Origin: Prevotella sp. CAG:617
GTDB lineage: Bacteria; Bacteroidota; Bacteroidia; Bacteroidales; Bacteroidaceae
DNA: 17,811 nucleotides
NCBI GenBank assembly: GCA_000438115.1
Contig: FR903626.1
Span: 1 to 17,811 of the forward strand
Direction of reading: 5' to 3'
Shown piece after piece: positions 1 to 8,392 of this stretch (its first letter is position 1; the number at the start of each line of letters is the position of its first letter). The notes below the pieces were generated by a model. The model had not been told where the DNA came from. It did not search any database and worked only from the letters and a program-made list of their open reading frames with translations. The position numbers and the translations under genes were made by a program.

Positions 1-25
1 TTCTAACCAGCTGAACTAACACACC
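1..25 (-). tRNA. tRNA gene, 5' part only, cut by window edge (possibly tRNA-Asp)
   Basis: Read on the minus strand from base 25, the sequence gives a 7-base acceptor strand GGTGTGT, then TA at positions 8-9, then a D-arm GTTC-AGCTGGTTA-GAA. This is the standard layout of a tRNA 5' half. The anticodon, variable loop, T-arm and 3' end lie outside the window, so the isotype cannot be read. The GTTCAGCTGGTTAGAA D-arm resembles bacterial tRNA-Asp, but that is a guess. A Bacteroidota-type promoter lies just upstream at 52-83. Confidence 0.85.
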
Positions 26-51
26 AGTTATCCTTTTCTCTAAAATTAATG

Positions 52-83
52 CAAAGATATGAAAAATCATTGAATTCGCCAAA
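52..83 (-). promoter_or_regulatory. Promoter of the tRNA gene (Bacteroidota sigma-70 type)
   Basis: On the minus strand a -7 box TATCTTTG (59 to 52) is preceded by a perfect -33 box TTTG (83 to 80) with a 20-base spacer. Both match the Bacteroidota consensus TTTG / TAnnTTTG. Transcription would start near base 45-47, about 20 bases before the tRNA 5' end at base 25. Confidence 0.75.
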
Positions 84-107
84 TCTTAGCAGTCTTAAAA
101 GGCAAAT

Positions 108-144
108 ATCAAATGCGAATCATTTTGAATGACTCGCATTTGAT
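108..144. repeat. Perfect-armed dyad between divergent promoters
   Basis: ATCAAATGCGA (108-118) is exactly complementary to TCGCATTTGAT (134-144). After one A-C mismatch (119/133), TCATT (120-124) pairs with AATGA (128-132) around a 3-base loop. In RNA of the minus strand the mismatch would be a G-U pair, giving an unbroken 17-bp stem. The dyad lies between the tRNA promoter and the rsmE promoter, so neither gene's transcript crosses it. It could be an operator or a hairpin of an unseen transcript. No T-run follows either arm. Confidence 0.8.
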
Positions 145-164
145 GAAAAGAACAGTTCGTTTTC

Positions 165-195
165 TTCGTCACACGCAAATTGTTTGCTATTTTTG
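165..195 (+). promoter_or_regulatory. Promoter of the rsmE operon
   Basis: The -7 box TATTTTTG (188-195) fits TAnnTTTG and is followed by CAT, as is common in this phylum. A near-consensus -33 box TTCG (165-168) lies 19 bases upstream. Transcription would start near base 201. This leaves a leader of about 40 bases containing AGGAAGG (221-227) ahead of the ATG at 240. No comparable promoter is visible before the next five genes, so it may drive the whole block to 8212. Confidence 0.65.
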
Positions 196-239
196 CATAA
201 TAAAATATATTTATTATTTCAGGAAGGCGTCAGGATAAA

Positions 240-971
240 ATGAAAGAAACTCGACTATTTTACACACCAGATATAGAAAGCAACCATGAGCTTCCCACAG
301 AGGAAGCTCAACACATTGTAAAAGTACTTCGCCTAAAAGAAAACGACACCATTTGGCTAACAGATGGAAAGGGAAATTTATATGAAGCCTCAATTACTTT
401 AGCTACCCCCAAACACTGCACCGTCAAGCTACAGAAGAAACAACACATAAACAAGACATGGCCTTCATTTTTTCATTTAGCTGTAGCACCAACTAAAAAC
501 ATGGATAGAAACGAATGGATGGTAGAAAAGGCTACAGAAATCGGAATTGATCGCATTACTTTTCTAGATTGCATTTTTTCTGAAAGACATCAAATCAGAA
601 CAGACCGTCTTGAAAAAATTTCTATTGCGGCCATGAAGCAAAGCCATAAAATGTGGAAAACACAGATTGACGATATAACAAAATTCAAGGACTTTGCGAC
701 GACTGAATGGAATGGACAAAAATTTATAGCCCACTGCTACGATGATGCAGATTTATCAGATAGCCCCATAAAAAAAGTACCACTGCAAAATATTCTTCGT
801 AAGCAAACCGATGCAATAGTATGCATTGGGCCTGAAGGTGATTTCAGTATAGATGAAGTCAGATTCGCCATAAGCCAGGGCTTTATTCCAATTAGTTTGG
901 GAAAGAGCAGACTCCGCACAGAAACGGCAGCCATTGTTGCCACTCATTTACTACACCTATTTTCTCTTTAA
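240..971 (+). CDS. rsmE: 16S rRNA (uracil-1498-N3)-methyltransferase RsmE
   Basis: This SAM-dependent SPOUT-class enzyme methylates N3 of U1498 in 16S rRNA, in the decoding region of the 30S subunit. The 243-residue length is normal for the family. Residues 1 to about 75 form the PUA-like RNA-binding domain. The rest is the trefoil-knot methyltransferase domain. The two knot motifs are clear: GPEGDFS at 197-203 (GPEGGFS in most bacteria) and LGKSRLRTETA at 220-230, which together bind SAM. The ATG at 240 is preceded by a purine-rich AGGAAGG and a good promoter, so the start is secure. It is the first gene of an apparent six-gene unit; the next gene begins 39 bases after its stop. A housekeeping gene leading an envelope-gene block suggests co-transcription rather than shared function. 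Confidence 0.95.
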   Translation: MKETRLFYTPDIESNHELPTEEAQHIVKVLRLKENDTIWLTDGKGNLYEASITLATPKHCTVKLQKKQHINKTWPSFFHLAVAPTKNMDRNEWMVEKATEIGIDRITFLDCIFSERHQIRTDRLEKISIAAMKQSHKMWKTQIDDITKFKDFATTEWNGQKFIAHCYDDADLSDSPIKKVPLQNILRKQTDAIVCIGPEGDFSIDEVRFAISQGFIPISLGKSRLRTETAAIVATHLLHLFSL

Positions 972-1010
972 CACATTCTTTTCCAAAATAAAAAGATACA
1001 GATTACTATC

Positions 1011-2393
1011 ATGAAAATAAAAAAATGCAATTGGAGCATTTTCGGTATACTAATCATAATGATTGGTATAGCGGCATGGTGGTTAAACCGCCATAATACA
1101 TACGAAACCATTATTCCAGCCGAAGCCAAACTGGTTATTAAAATTGACATGAAAACATGTATGAATAATCCCATTATTCAACAAAAGTTTCAAGACCTTC
1201 AACAAAAAGCACTAAAAAACATACAAGGAATTGATTGGGAAAAACCTATATACATATTCGTTACCCCCAACGAATATATCGGTACCGTAGCTTCTGTTAC
1301 AGACGAAAAACTTTTAGCCAGTAGCCTGCAAAATCTTCCTACAAACTGGAAACCTACAAAAAGTAACATAGATGAAGATGCAACATGGAATTCTCTAAAA
1401 AACGGATGGCAAATTGCTTATAAAAAACATGCAATACTCCTAATGGGACCAGGAAATCAGCAAGAAGCAGGAACCATCAGGCAAACCATGCGTGAAATAC
1501 TAAATGAAGACTATGATGAAAGTTTCATGTCAACCCCTTTTTACGACGAACTCAATCAACTCAAAGGAGATCTTAATATGATTTCTCATATTAATGTTTT
1601 GCCCATCCCTTACAACACTTTCATGAAATTGCAACTTCCAGAAAACGTTTCTGCGCAGCAAACTTATCTATGTTCTGAAATTAAAATATATCAAAACAAA
1701 TTGTGCATACAAAACACTTTAAACAGCAACGACAAGGAAGCCGAGAAAATACTGGAACAACAGGTTACGCCTCAATTAACTCATTTCAAATCCTTTATTA
1801 ACACAAATAATGGTATTATACTGTACATGCACACTTATGGAGAAAAACTACTTCACATATTACGTGAAGATCCCAATTTCAGAGCCATGTTAGCAGGCAT
1901 GAATCAGGTAATTGATGCCGACTTGATTCTACGGTCAATAAAAGGAGAAGCATTATTGCAAATACAGAACTTTAGCGAAAGCGAAGTGCCAACATTCACG
2001 TTACAAGCTCAACTTGCCAATCAGAATTTTATGGAAAAATTTCCAGATTGGCAAAAAAGTGCTCAAAAAAAGAAAGATATGTTTATACGTCCTACCCATG
2101 AAGGATATCATATTTCCTACAAGAACCAACATTTTTTTTTAAACGCCGGCAATAACCAATTACTATTATCTTCGAATGCTCAAATCCAATGCCCCAAAGT
2201 CAAGAACTCCCCTCACATAATGCAAAGCGTCACATATATGAGCATTAATTTTGACAAACTATGGAGAAGTTCAACTAACATACAGAAAAACAATTCTACG
2301 AACTTTATACAAAGTATAAGCGAGCAATTAAAATCACTGGAATTCAAAGCGAAAAATTGCAAAAAATCAACTATAGATATCTACTTCCGATAA
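1011..2393 (+). CDS. Membrane-anchored protein of unknown function (DUF4836/DUF3352-like)
   Basis: A 460-residue protein with a short basic N-terminus, one transmembrane helix at about residues 8-25, and a long soluble part. It is therefore probably anchored in the inner membrane with its body in the periplasm. There is no lipobox. Just after the helix it has an IIPAEAKLVIKIDM stretch (34-47). This resembles the 'IPADA...hhxhD' opening of Bacteroidota DUF4836 and DUF3352 proteins, but the family call is from memory and weak. No catalytic motif is visible. Its stop lies 14 bases before the likely ATG of the ABC ATPase, and the three genes that follow are tightly packed. A periplasmic partner of the ABC/FtsX pair is a reasonable inference. 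The weak ribosome-binding region before 1011 is normal for the phylum. Confidence 0.75.
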   Translation: MKIKKCNWSIFGILIIMIGIAAWWLNRHNTYETIIPAEAKLVIKIDMKTCMNNPIIQQKFQDLQQKALKNIQGIDWEKPIYIFVTPNEYIGTVASVTDEKLLASSLQNLPTNWKPTKSNIDEDATWNSLKNGWQIAYKKHAILLMGPGNQQEAGTIRQTMREILNEDYDESFMSTPFYDELNQLKGDLNMISHINVLPIPYNTFMKLQLPENVSAQQTYLCSEIKIYQNKLCIQNTLNSNDKEAEKILEQQVTPQLTHFKSFINTNNGIILYMHTYGEKLLHILREDPNFRAMLAGMNQVIDADLILRSIKGEALLQIQNFSESEVPTFTLQAQLANQNFMEKFPDWQKSAQKKKDMFIRPTHEGYHISYKNQHFFLNAGNNQLLLSSNAQIQCPKVKNSPHIMQSVTYMSINFDKLWRSSTNIQKNNSTNFIQSISEQLKSLEFKAKNCKKSTIDIYFR

Positions 2394-2407
2394 AACATCA
2401 AAACGCG

Positions 2408-3052
2408 ATGAACACAATTAGATTAAAAAAAACGTTGCCCCATGTATTTAAGCAACGTACTAATATGTCCAGCGAAATATGGCTACAGGACATTTGTTTT
2501 GAAAAAGGGAAGACTTATTTAATCGAAGCAGCTTCTGGCACAGGAAAATCCTCAATGTGCAGTTACATCTTAGGATACCGTAATGATTATTATGGACAAA
2601 TAATGTTTGACGAAACGGATATTAGTCAACTGAGAATTTCTGACTGGGTATCGATCAGAAAAAATTCCATTAGCCACCTATTCCAAGAACTACGTCTTTT
2701 CCCAGAACTAACGGCTCTCGAAAATGTAGAAATAAAAAATAAATTGACAAAAAAAGCATCTTCCAAACAAATAACAGATTGGTTCGCGCGCTTAGGCATT
2801 AGTGACAAATTGCACTCAAAACTCGGTATCATGAGTTTTGGACAACAACAACGTGTTGCTATGATTAGAGCTTTGGTACAACCTTTTGACTTTATCCTAC
2901 TAGATGAACCAATCAGTCATCTTGACCCCGATAACTCTCGTATTATGGGAGAAATCATGACTGAAGAAGCCCAAGTACAAGGTGCAGGCATAATCATCAC
3001 CAGCATAGGAAAACACATGGATTTAAATTACGACAAAATATACAAGTTATGA
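2408..3052 (+). CDS. ABC transporter ATP-binding protein (LolD/MacB/FtsE class), divergent motifs
   Basis: Nucleotide-binding subunit that would power the permease encoded next. I choose the ATG at 2408 (214 residues). The longer frame from ATG 2357 overlaps the previous gene by 37 bases and adds 17 residues outside the ABC fold. With this start, Walker A is A41-ASGTGKS-48 (first Gly replaced by Ala), the Q-loop Gln is 93, the signature is MSFGQ (142-146) instead of LSGGQ, and Walker B with catalytic Glu is FILLDE (162-167). The D-loop is SHLD (170-173). At the switch position the usual TH is T198-S199, so the switch histidine is missing. Catalytic Lys47, Asp166 and Glu167 are present, so ATP binding is expected, but hydrolysis may be slow or differently controlled. 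The stop overlaps the next start (ATGA at 3049), implying translational coupling. Confidence 0.85.
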   Translation: MNTIRLKKTLPHVFKQRTNMSSEIWLQDICFEKGKTYLIEAASGTGKSSMCSYILGYRNDYYGQIMFDETDISQLRISDWVSIRKNSISHLFQELRLFPELTALENVEIKNKLTKKASSKQITDWFARLGISDKLHSKLGIMSFGQQQRVAMIRALVQPFDFILLDEPISHLDPDNSRIMGEIMTEEAQVQGAGIIITSIGKHMDLNYDKIYKL

Positions 3053-4248
3053 ATCTCGTCTGGAAATTATTACGCCAACATATAAGCCTATCACAATTTG
3101 CTGGTTTCTTTTTTGCCAATTTATTCGGAATGTTAGTCGTACTGCTCGGTGTACAATTCTATGCAGACGTTGCTCCAGCGTTTTTTGAAAAAGATAGTTT
3201 CATTAATGATGACTATATTGTTATTTCTAAACATATAACCACAGTTGGTACCCTTTCGGGAAGAAATAACACATTTAGCACAGATGAAATTGAAAATATA
3301 CGTAGTCAAAGTTTCTGTAAAAGTGTAGGGGCCTTCACTTCATCTCAATACAAAGTTTCTGCTGCCATGGGGATGCAAGGCTCCCCTGCTCTTACAACAG
3401 AAATGTTTTTTGAATCCGTGCCTGACGAATTTGTTGATACACAAGCAGATCTATGGACCTATCATCCTGGAGACAAAGAAATTCCAGTAATCATGCCACG
3501 TACCTATATAGCCCTTTACAATTTTGGATTTGCCCAAAGCCGTGGATTACCTAAAGTTTCAGATGGTCTTGTTGGAATGATTGATATGTCCATCTTTATA
3601 AATTCTGGTGACAAGCATGATCAATACAAGGGGCGTATACTAGGATTCAGTAATAGATTAAATACGATACTCGTCCCACAAAGTTTTATCGACTGGAGTA
3701 ATAATTACTATGAACCAGGCAAAATAGACGATCCTTCACGTCTTATTATGCGTGTTTATAATCCTACAGATGATCACATTGCCAAATTCATGCAAAAAAA
3801 TGGTTATGATGTAGAAGACAATAAATTAGATGCAGGAAAAGCCACCTATTTTCTAAAGATTGTAGTTAGTTTGGTTATGTTTGTTGGTTTATTTATCAGC
3901 ATTCTGTCATTCTATATTCTCATGTTAAGCATCTATCTGTTAGTGCAAAAAAACACAAATAAGCTCGAAAATCTACTATTAATAGGTTATAGCCCAATGA
4001 ATGTTGCACTCCCCTACCAAATGCTTACTATATTAATGAACGTTATTGTGCTTGTATTAGCTATAATTTTCCTTATCTTTATACGCGAATATTACATGCA
4101 CATGATCCAACTTGTATTCCCTCAAATGGAAATAAATAGCATAATGCCTGCATCGCTAACAGGTATCTGCCTATTCATCTTAGTTTCCATATTCAACATC
4201 GTAGCAATACGACGTAAAGTGATGTCTATTTGGAAAAATCGAAAATAA
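3049..4248 (+). CDS. FtsX/MacB-type ABC transporter permease
   Basis: A 399-residue permease with the four-helix layout of the MacB/LolC/LolE/FtsX superfamily. TM1 is at about 18-38. A large extracytoplasmic domain follows (about 40-265), then TM2 at about 270-300, TM3 at about 323-346 and TM4 at 370-388, ending in a basic tail. The stretch LENLLLIGYSPMNVALPYQ between TM2 and TM3 corresponds to the cytoplasmic coupling loop seen as 'LRALGAS' in LolC/E. The gene starts within the stop of the ATPase gene, so the two products almost certainly form one complex. Members of this superfamily do mechanotransmission (lipoprotein release, peptide or toxin export, cell-wall hydrolase control) rather than classical import. 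Nothing here fixes the substrate. The next gene begins 21 bases downstream. Confidence 0.85.
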   Translation: MNLVWKLLRQHISLSQFAGFFFANLFGMLVVLLGVQFYADVAPAFFEKDSFINDDYIVISKHITTVGTLSGRNNTFSTDEIENIRSQSFCKSVGAFTSSQYKVSAAMGMQGSPALTTEMFFESVPDEFVDTQADLWTYHPGDKEIPVIMPRTYIALYNFGFAQSRGLPKVSDGLVGMIDMSIFINSGDKHDQYKGRILGFSNRLNTILVPQSFIDWSNNYYEPGKIDDPSRLIMRVYNPTDDHIAKFMQKNGYDVEDNKLDAGKATYFLKIVVSLVMFVGLFISILSFYILMLSIYLLVQKNTNKLENLLLIGYSPMNVALPYQMLTILMNVIVLVLAIIFLIFIREYYMHMIQLVFPQMEINSIMPASLTGICLFILVSIFNIVAIRRKVMSIWKNRK

Positions 4249-4269
4249 CAGAAAATCCTTTTACCTGAA

Positions 4270-5760
4270 ATGCAAGAACTTGTTCAACTTTTCAAACAAT
4301 GGTGCGGAGACAATCCGACTAACATTGAAAGTTTACCTCAAGCAGGAAGTAACCGAAAATATATTCGTTTTACTTGTCCGCCCCAATATCCAATCAATTC
4401 TGTAATTGGAGTAATCGGAACTTCTGTATCCGAAAATGAATCGTTTATATATCTAAGCAAGCACTTTCAAAGAAAAGGATTGAATGTGCCTGAAATTATG
4501 GCAGTAAGCCAAGATAGAAGAAGATATTTACAAACTGATTTGGGAAGATGCTCTCTATACCACGCCTTATCAGAAGGCCGTCAAAAAGGGCAATATTCAA
4601 AAGATGAAATAACCTTAATCAAAAAGACCATACAATTACTCCCACACATGCAAATAACGGGAGCACAAGATTTAGACTTCAATAGATGCTTGCATCCCAC
4701 CCCATTTGATGCAACAGCAGCACTATTTGACTTAAACTACTTTAAATACTGCTTTCTGCTAACAACAGACATAGAATACGACGAGCTCAAACTGGAAAGA
4801 GATTTCCAACAGCTAGCTCACGACTTATCGTCTGACTACACCCCATGTTTCTTATATCGGGATTTTCAGGCGCGTAACGTAATGCTTTACCATAACGAGC
4901 CTTATTTCATAGACTTTCAAAGCGGCAGATGCGGTCCGCTTTATTACGATGTTGTATCATTTCTATGGCAAGCTTCTGCTAAATATGGAACAGAACTACG
5001 CAATCAGATGATTCAGGCCTATTTGGATGAATTGCATACACTTGTTCCCAACCTTGATGAAAAAGATTTTCATCAAAAATTGCACTTATTTGCCCTATTC
5101 CGTGTAATGCAGGTTTTAGGAGCATATGGGTTCCGAGGTTACTTTGAAAGAAAAAAATATTTTATTGATAGTATTCCACCTGCTCTTGATAATCTACGCG
5201 ATCTGCTAAACAAGGAGGTTACATCTGCCTATCCTTATTTAAGGGAAATACTTAACAAAATGTGTGCTTTACCGTGTTTCAATCTCCAGCCTGTAAAAAA
5301 AGGTACACCAACACAATCTCCATTTGATAATACGGGCGAACTAAAGGTAAGAGTTTTCAGCTTTAGTTATAAAAAAGGAATTCCTGAAGACCATTCCGGA
5401 AACGGTGGAGGCTATGTTTTTGACTGTAGATCAACTCACAATCCTGGACGATATGAACCATATAAAAAACTAACGGGACTTGATGCGCCGGTTATCAAAT
5501 TCCTAGAAGACGATGGTGAGATACAAACATTTTTAGATAGTGTATACAAACTGGCAGACACCCATGTCCAACGATACATAGAACGGGGATTCACCAATTT
5601 AATGTTTTGCTTTGGTTGTACAGGCGGACAGCATCGTAGTGTATATTGTGCAGAACATCTGGGGCATCACCTACACGAAAAATTTGGAATTGAAATTACG
5701 ATATGTCACCGGGAACAATGCATCACCCGGACGCTAAAGAAAAAAACAAGCAACTCCTAA
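4270..5760 (+). CDS. Fusion of phosphotransferase (APH/AmgK-like) kinase domain and RapZ C-terminal domain
   Basis: This 496-residue protein joins two domains. Residues 1 to about 340 are an APH-family small-molecule kinase: the catalytic loop YRDFQARNV (196-204, the HxDxxxxN loop with Tyr for His) and the metal-binding IDFQSG (214-219, DFG equivalent). This family includes AmgK, which phosphorylates amino sugars at C1 in peptidoglycan recycling. Residues about 356-485 match the RapZ C-terminal domain: FDCRSTHNPG (385-394), a YEPYKKLTGLDAPV stretch, and the diagnostic GCTGGQHRSVY (449-459). In E. coli, RapZ binds glucosamine-6-phosphate and the sRNAs GlmY/GlmZ through this domain, with a P-loop ATPase domain at the N-terminus. 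Here a different kinase fold replaces that domain. A role in amino-sugar sensing or phosphorylation is inferred; the substrate is unknown. No MurU-like nucleotidyltransferase gene is adjacent. Confidence 0.85.
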   Translation: MQELVQLFKQWCGDNPTNIESLPQAGSNRKYIRFTCPPQYPINSVIGVIGTSVSENESFIYLSKHFQRKGLNVPEIMAVSQDRRRYLQTDLGRCSLYHALSEGRQKGQYSKDEITLIKKTIQLLPHMQITGAQDLDFNRCLHPTPFDATAALFDLNYFKYCFLLTTDIEYDELKLERDFQQLAHDLSSDYTPCFLYRDFQARNVMLYHNEPYFIDFQSGRCGPLYYDVVSFLWQASAKYGTELRNQMIQAYLDELHTLVPNLDEKDFHQKLHLFALFRVMQVLGAYGFRGYFERKKYFIDSIPPALDNLRDLLNKEVTSAYPYLREILNKMCALPCFNLQPVKKGTPTQSPFDNTGELKVRVFSFSYKKGIPEDHSGNGGGYVFDCRSTHNPGRYEPYKKLTGLDAPVIKFLEDDGEIQTFLDSVYKLADTHVQRYIERGFTNLMFCFGCTGGQHRSVYCAEHLGHHLHEKFGIEITICHREQCITRTLKKKTSNS

Positions 5761-5803
5761 TAAAAGACCCGAAAAAGGAACAAAAACTGCTCAATATTAT
5801 ATA

Positions 5804-8212
5804 ATGAAGGGGGTATCATTTAAACAAAAAATTAAATATTGCCTACTATTAGGGGTATGTGAAATCATATATGCCACGACCACAATAGCCCAAACTTGTC
5901 ATTTGTATGGACGTGTTCTTGACGATAATGGATCACCTTTAGAAATGGTGACCATATATGCCATAGGCCAACCTGCACGTACGATGACAAATCTAAAAGG
6001 AGAGTACAAACTAAATATACAATCAAAAGACACTGTTACTATAGCTTATACATTAGTTGGATATGAAACACGGAAACGCACGTTTTCATTGCCTAAAGAT
6101 ACCATACGGATGGATATCAGACTTCCCCTTTTGGGCATAAGACTTGATGGTGCGACTGTAGTTGGGCAACATCTTCAAACAGGAACATTACAACAAATTA
6201 AGGCACAAAATAATGCCCTTTCGCCTTCAACTACCGGTAATGGAATAGAAGAAATTATAGCTACACAAGCCGGAGTTTCAACACATAATGAACTTTCTTC
6301 ACAATACAATGTCAGAGGCGGTTCATTCGATGAGAATTGTGTTTACCTAAATGGAATTGAAATATTTCGTCCAATGCTTGTTCGCTCAGGTCAACAAGAA
6401 GGCCTTAGCATTATTAATAGCGACATGGTTGAAAACATCGGTTTCTCATCCGGTGGATTTTCCTCCTGTTACGGCGATAAAATGTCTTCTGTACTCGATA
6501 TTACTTATAAAGAGCCCAAAAACTTTGAAGCAAAAGCACAAGCCAGTTTACTTGGAGCCAGCGCATACGTGGGCTTTGGAAACAAGCACTTCAGTTGGAT
6601 GAACTCCATACGATATAAAACCACACGCCACCTTCTTTCCTCTTTAGAAACATCAGGAGAATATAATCCTCAATTTATAGACTACCAATCTGTATTTACC
6701 TGGCGCCCAAATTCGCATTGGAAATTAAATATAATTGGTAACTTCTCCGACAATCAATACAACTTTAAGCCACATGATCGCGAGACAAATTTTGGAACCT
6801 TAAATGATGCGAAGCAATTTAAAGTATACTTTGACGGACAAGAAGTTGATATGTTCCGCACATGGTTTGGAGCCTTCACTTTAACTCGTAATTTCGGAAA
6901 AAACACGAAACTAAGTTTACAAGGATCTGCCTATTCTACAAAAGAACAAGAAACTTATGATATTAGTGGCCAGTATTGGCTAAACGAAGCCACTCAACAA
7001 GAACAAATTGGTGTCGGCACATATATGGAACATGCACGTAATTACCTAAAAGCAAAGGTAATAACAATTGGGCTTCGTTTTCAAAGCCGATTCACTCAAC
7101 ATCATATTCAAAGCGGATTTGATTGGAAAAAAGAAATTATACATGAAAATTCAAGAGAATGGGAAATGCGCGATTCCATGGGGTATTCTCTTCCGCACTC
7201 TGAAGATATACTTCAATTAATTTATAGTCTGCGGTCACAAAACAAATTACAAACCCACCGTTTTGAAGGCTTCATACAAGACACATGGCGGTTTAATGCC
7301 AAAATGGGATTATATACACTCAACTATGGCATACGTATGAATTATGGAAACTTCAATAAAGAATTTTTGGTTTCTCCTAGAATTTCGCTCGGTTTTCTTC
7401 CAAAGTTCAATGAAAATCTTACTTTCAGATTTGCAACAGGTTTATACTATCAGCCTCCATTTTACAAAGAACTTAAGGATACAACAACCATAAAAGGATT
7501 AACCATAGCAAACCTGAACACAAATATACGTGCGCAACGCTCCTTACACATTGTGCTAGGAGGTGATTATATTTTCCGTTTTGCTAATCGGCCTTTCAGA
7601 TTTACAGCTGAAGCATATTACAAAGCCTTATCAAGACTTATTCCATACCAAGTAGACAATGTTCGAATAGTTTACTATGGAAAAAATGCAGCAAAAGGAT
7701 ATGCGACAGGCATTGATTTTAAACTATATGGTGAATTCGTTCCTGGCGCTGATTCATGGCTTACATTTTCTCTGATGTCAACAAAAGAATGTATTGATGG
7801 CAGATGGATTCCACGCCCCACGGACCAACGCTATAATATATCCTTACATTTTACAGACTTTTTTCCAGGAACGACACGATGGCGCATGACCTTAAAAGCA
7901 ATTTTTGCAGATGGTCTGCCTTTCGGAGCCCCTCATTCCTCACAAATTGAACGCCCCTTCAGAGCGCCTGCATACAAAAGAGTGGATATTGGTATGAGTT
8001 ATCGTTTGCTTAACAACGAAGATCGCCATTTAAGTAATACACCATGGAAATTTATTAAAAATATATGGATTGGTCTTGATGTTTTCAATGTTCTAGGGAT
8101 CAATAATGTAAACTCTTATTATTGGGTAACAGATATCACTAACACACAATATGCAGTTCCTAACTATCTGACAGGGCGACAACTCAACGCACGATTCAGC
8201 ATTGATTTTTAA
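5804..8212 (+). CDS. TonB-dependent outer-membrane receptor with N-terminal carboxypeptidase-like domain
   Basis: An 802-residue outer-membrane transporter. A signal peptide covers residues 1-29 (basic start, hydrophobic core, likely cut TIA|Q). A CarboxypepD_reg-like beta-sandwich at about 31-113 follows (YGRVLDDNGSPLE at the start, VGYE near 63), typical of Bacteroidota receptors. The plug domain spans about 130-240 with a YNVRGG motif at 168-173. The remainder is a 22-strand-type beta-barrel ending in the terminal aromatic residue F802 that BAM recognises. No SusD-like lipoprotein is adjacent, so this is not a classical polysaccharide-utilisation SusC pair. The ligand could be a metal complex, vitamin or peptide. 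The gap after the kinase/RapZ gene is 43 bases without an obvious promoter, so it is probably the last gene of the rsmE unit. Confidence 0.9.
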   Translation: MKGVSFKQKIKYCLLLGVCEIIYATTTIAQTCHLYGRVLDDNGSPLEMVTIYAIGQPARTMTNLKGEYKLNIQSKDTVTIAYTLVGYETRKRTFSLPKDTIRMDIRLPLLGIRLDGATVVGQHLQTGTLQQIKAQNNALSPSTTGNGIEEIIATQAGVSTHNELSSQYNVRGGSFDENCVYLNGIEIFRPMLVRSGQQEGLSIINSDMVENIGFSSGGFSSCYGDKMSSVLDITYKEPKNFEAKAQASLLGASAYVGFGNKHFSWMNSIRYKTTRHLLSSLETSGEYNPQFIDYQSVFTWRPNSHWKLNIIGNFSDNQYNFKPHDRETNFGTLNDAKQFKVYFDGQEVDMFRTWFGAFTLTRNFGKNTKLSLQGSAYSTKEQETYDISGQYWLNEATQQEQIGVGTYMEHARNYLKAKVITIGLRFQSRFTQHHIQSGFDWKKEIIHENSREWEMRDSMGYSLPHSEDILQLIYSLRSQNKLQTHRFEGFIQDTWRFNAKMGLYTLNYGIRMNYGNFNKEFLVSPRISLGFLPKFNENLTFRFATGLYYQPPFYKELKDTTTIKGLTIANLNTNIRAQRSLHIVLGGDYIFRFANRPFRFTAEAYYKALSRLIPYQVDNVRIVYYGKNAAKGYATGIDFKLYGEFVPGADSWLTFSLMSTKECIDGRWIPRPTDQRYNISLHFTDFFPGTTRWRMTLKAIFADGLPFGAPHSSQIERPFRAPAYKRVDIGMSYRLLNNEDRHLSNTPWKFIKNIWIGLDVFNVLGINNVNSYYWVTDITNTQYAVPNYLTGRQLNARFSIDF

Positions 8213-8372
8213 AACAAACCCATATGGAAGCACTATTGTTCTCTGATGCTCAAATCTGGAAACAATCTCGCAGGACGTAATTTATTAATAACAAAAAACT
8301 TACTAATTACTCTATATACTGAATTATACCCTACAACTTATCTCAAATATACAATCACTTCTTATGAAAATA

Positions 8373-8392
8373 TTTCCATAGGAAGATTTTTT
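8373..8392 (+). terminator. Weak terminator candidate after the TonB receptor
   Basis: TTTCC (8373-8377), loop ATA and GGAAG (8381-8385) can form a 4-5 bp hairpin followed by A and six T (8387-8392). The stem is short and overlaps the stop codon of the convergent gene, so it is only suggestive. An imperfect dyad at 8363-8380 (TATG...CATA) overlaps it. The rest of 8213-8390 shows no convincing gene. Confidence 0.25.

Noticed and set aside
2357..2407. Earlier ATG (2357) for the ABC ATPase
   Set aside because: It lies inside the preceding gene, adds 17 residues not part of an ABC fold, and a suitable ATG exists at 2408 just after the preceding stop.
5804..8212. SusC/SusD glycan-uptake locus
   Set aside because: There is no SusD-like lipoprotein, no glycoside hydrolase and no regulator next to the receptor, so the polysaccharide-utilisation interpretation is unsupported.
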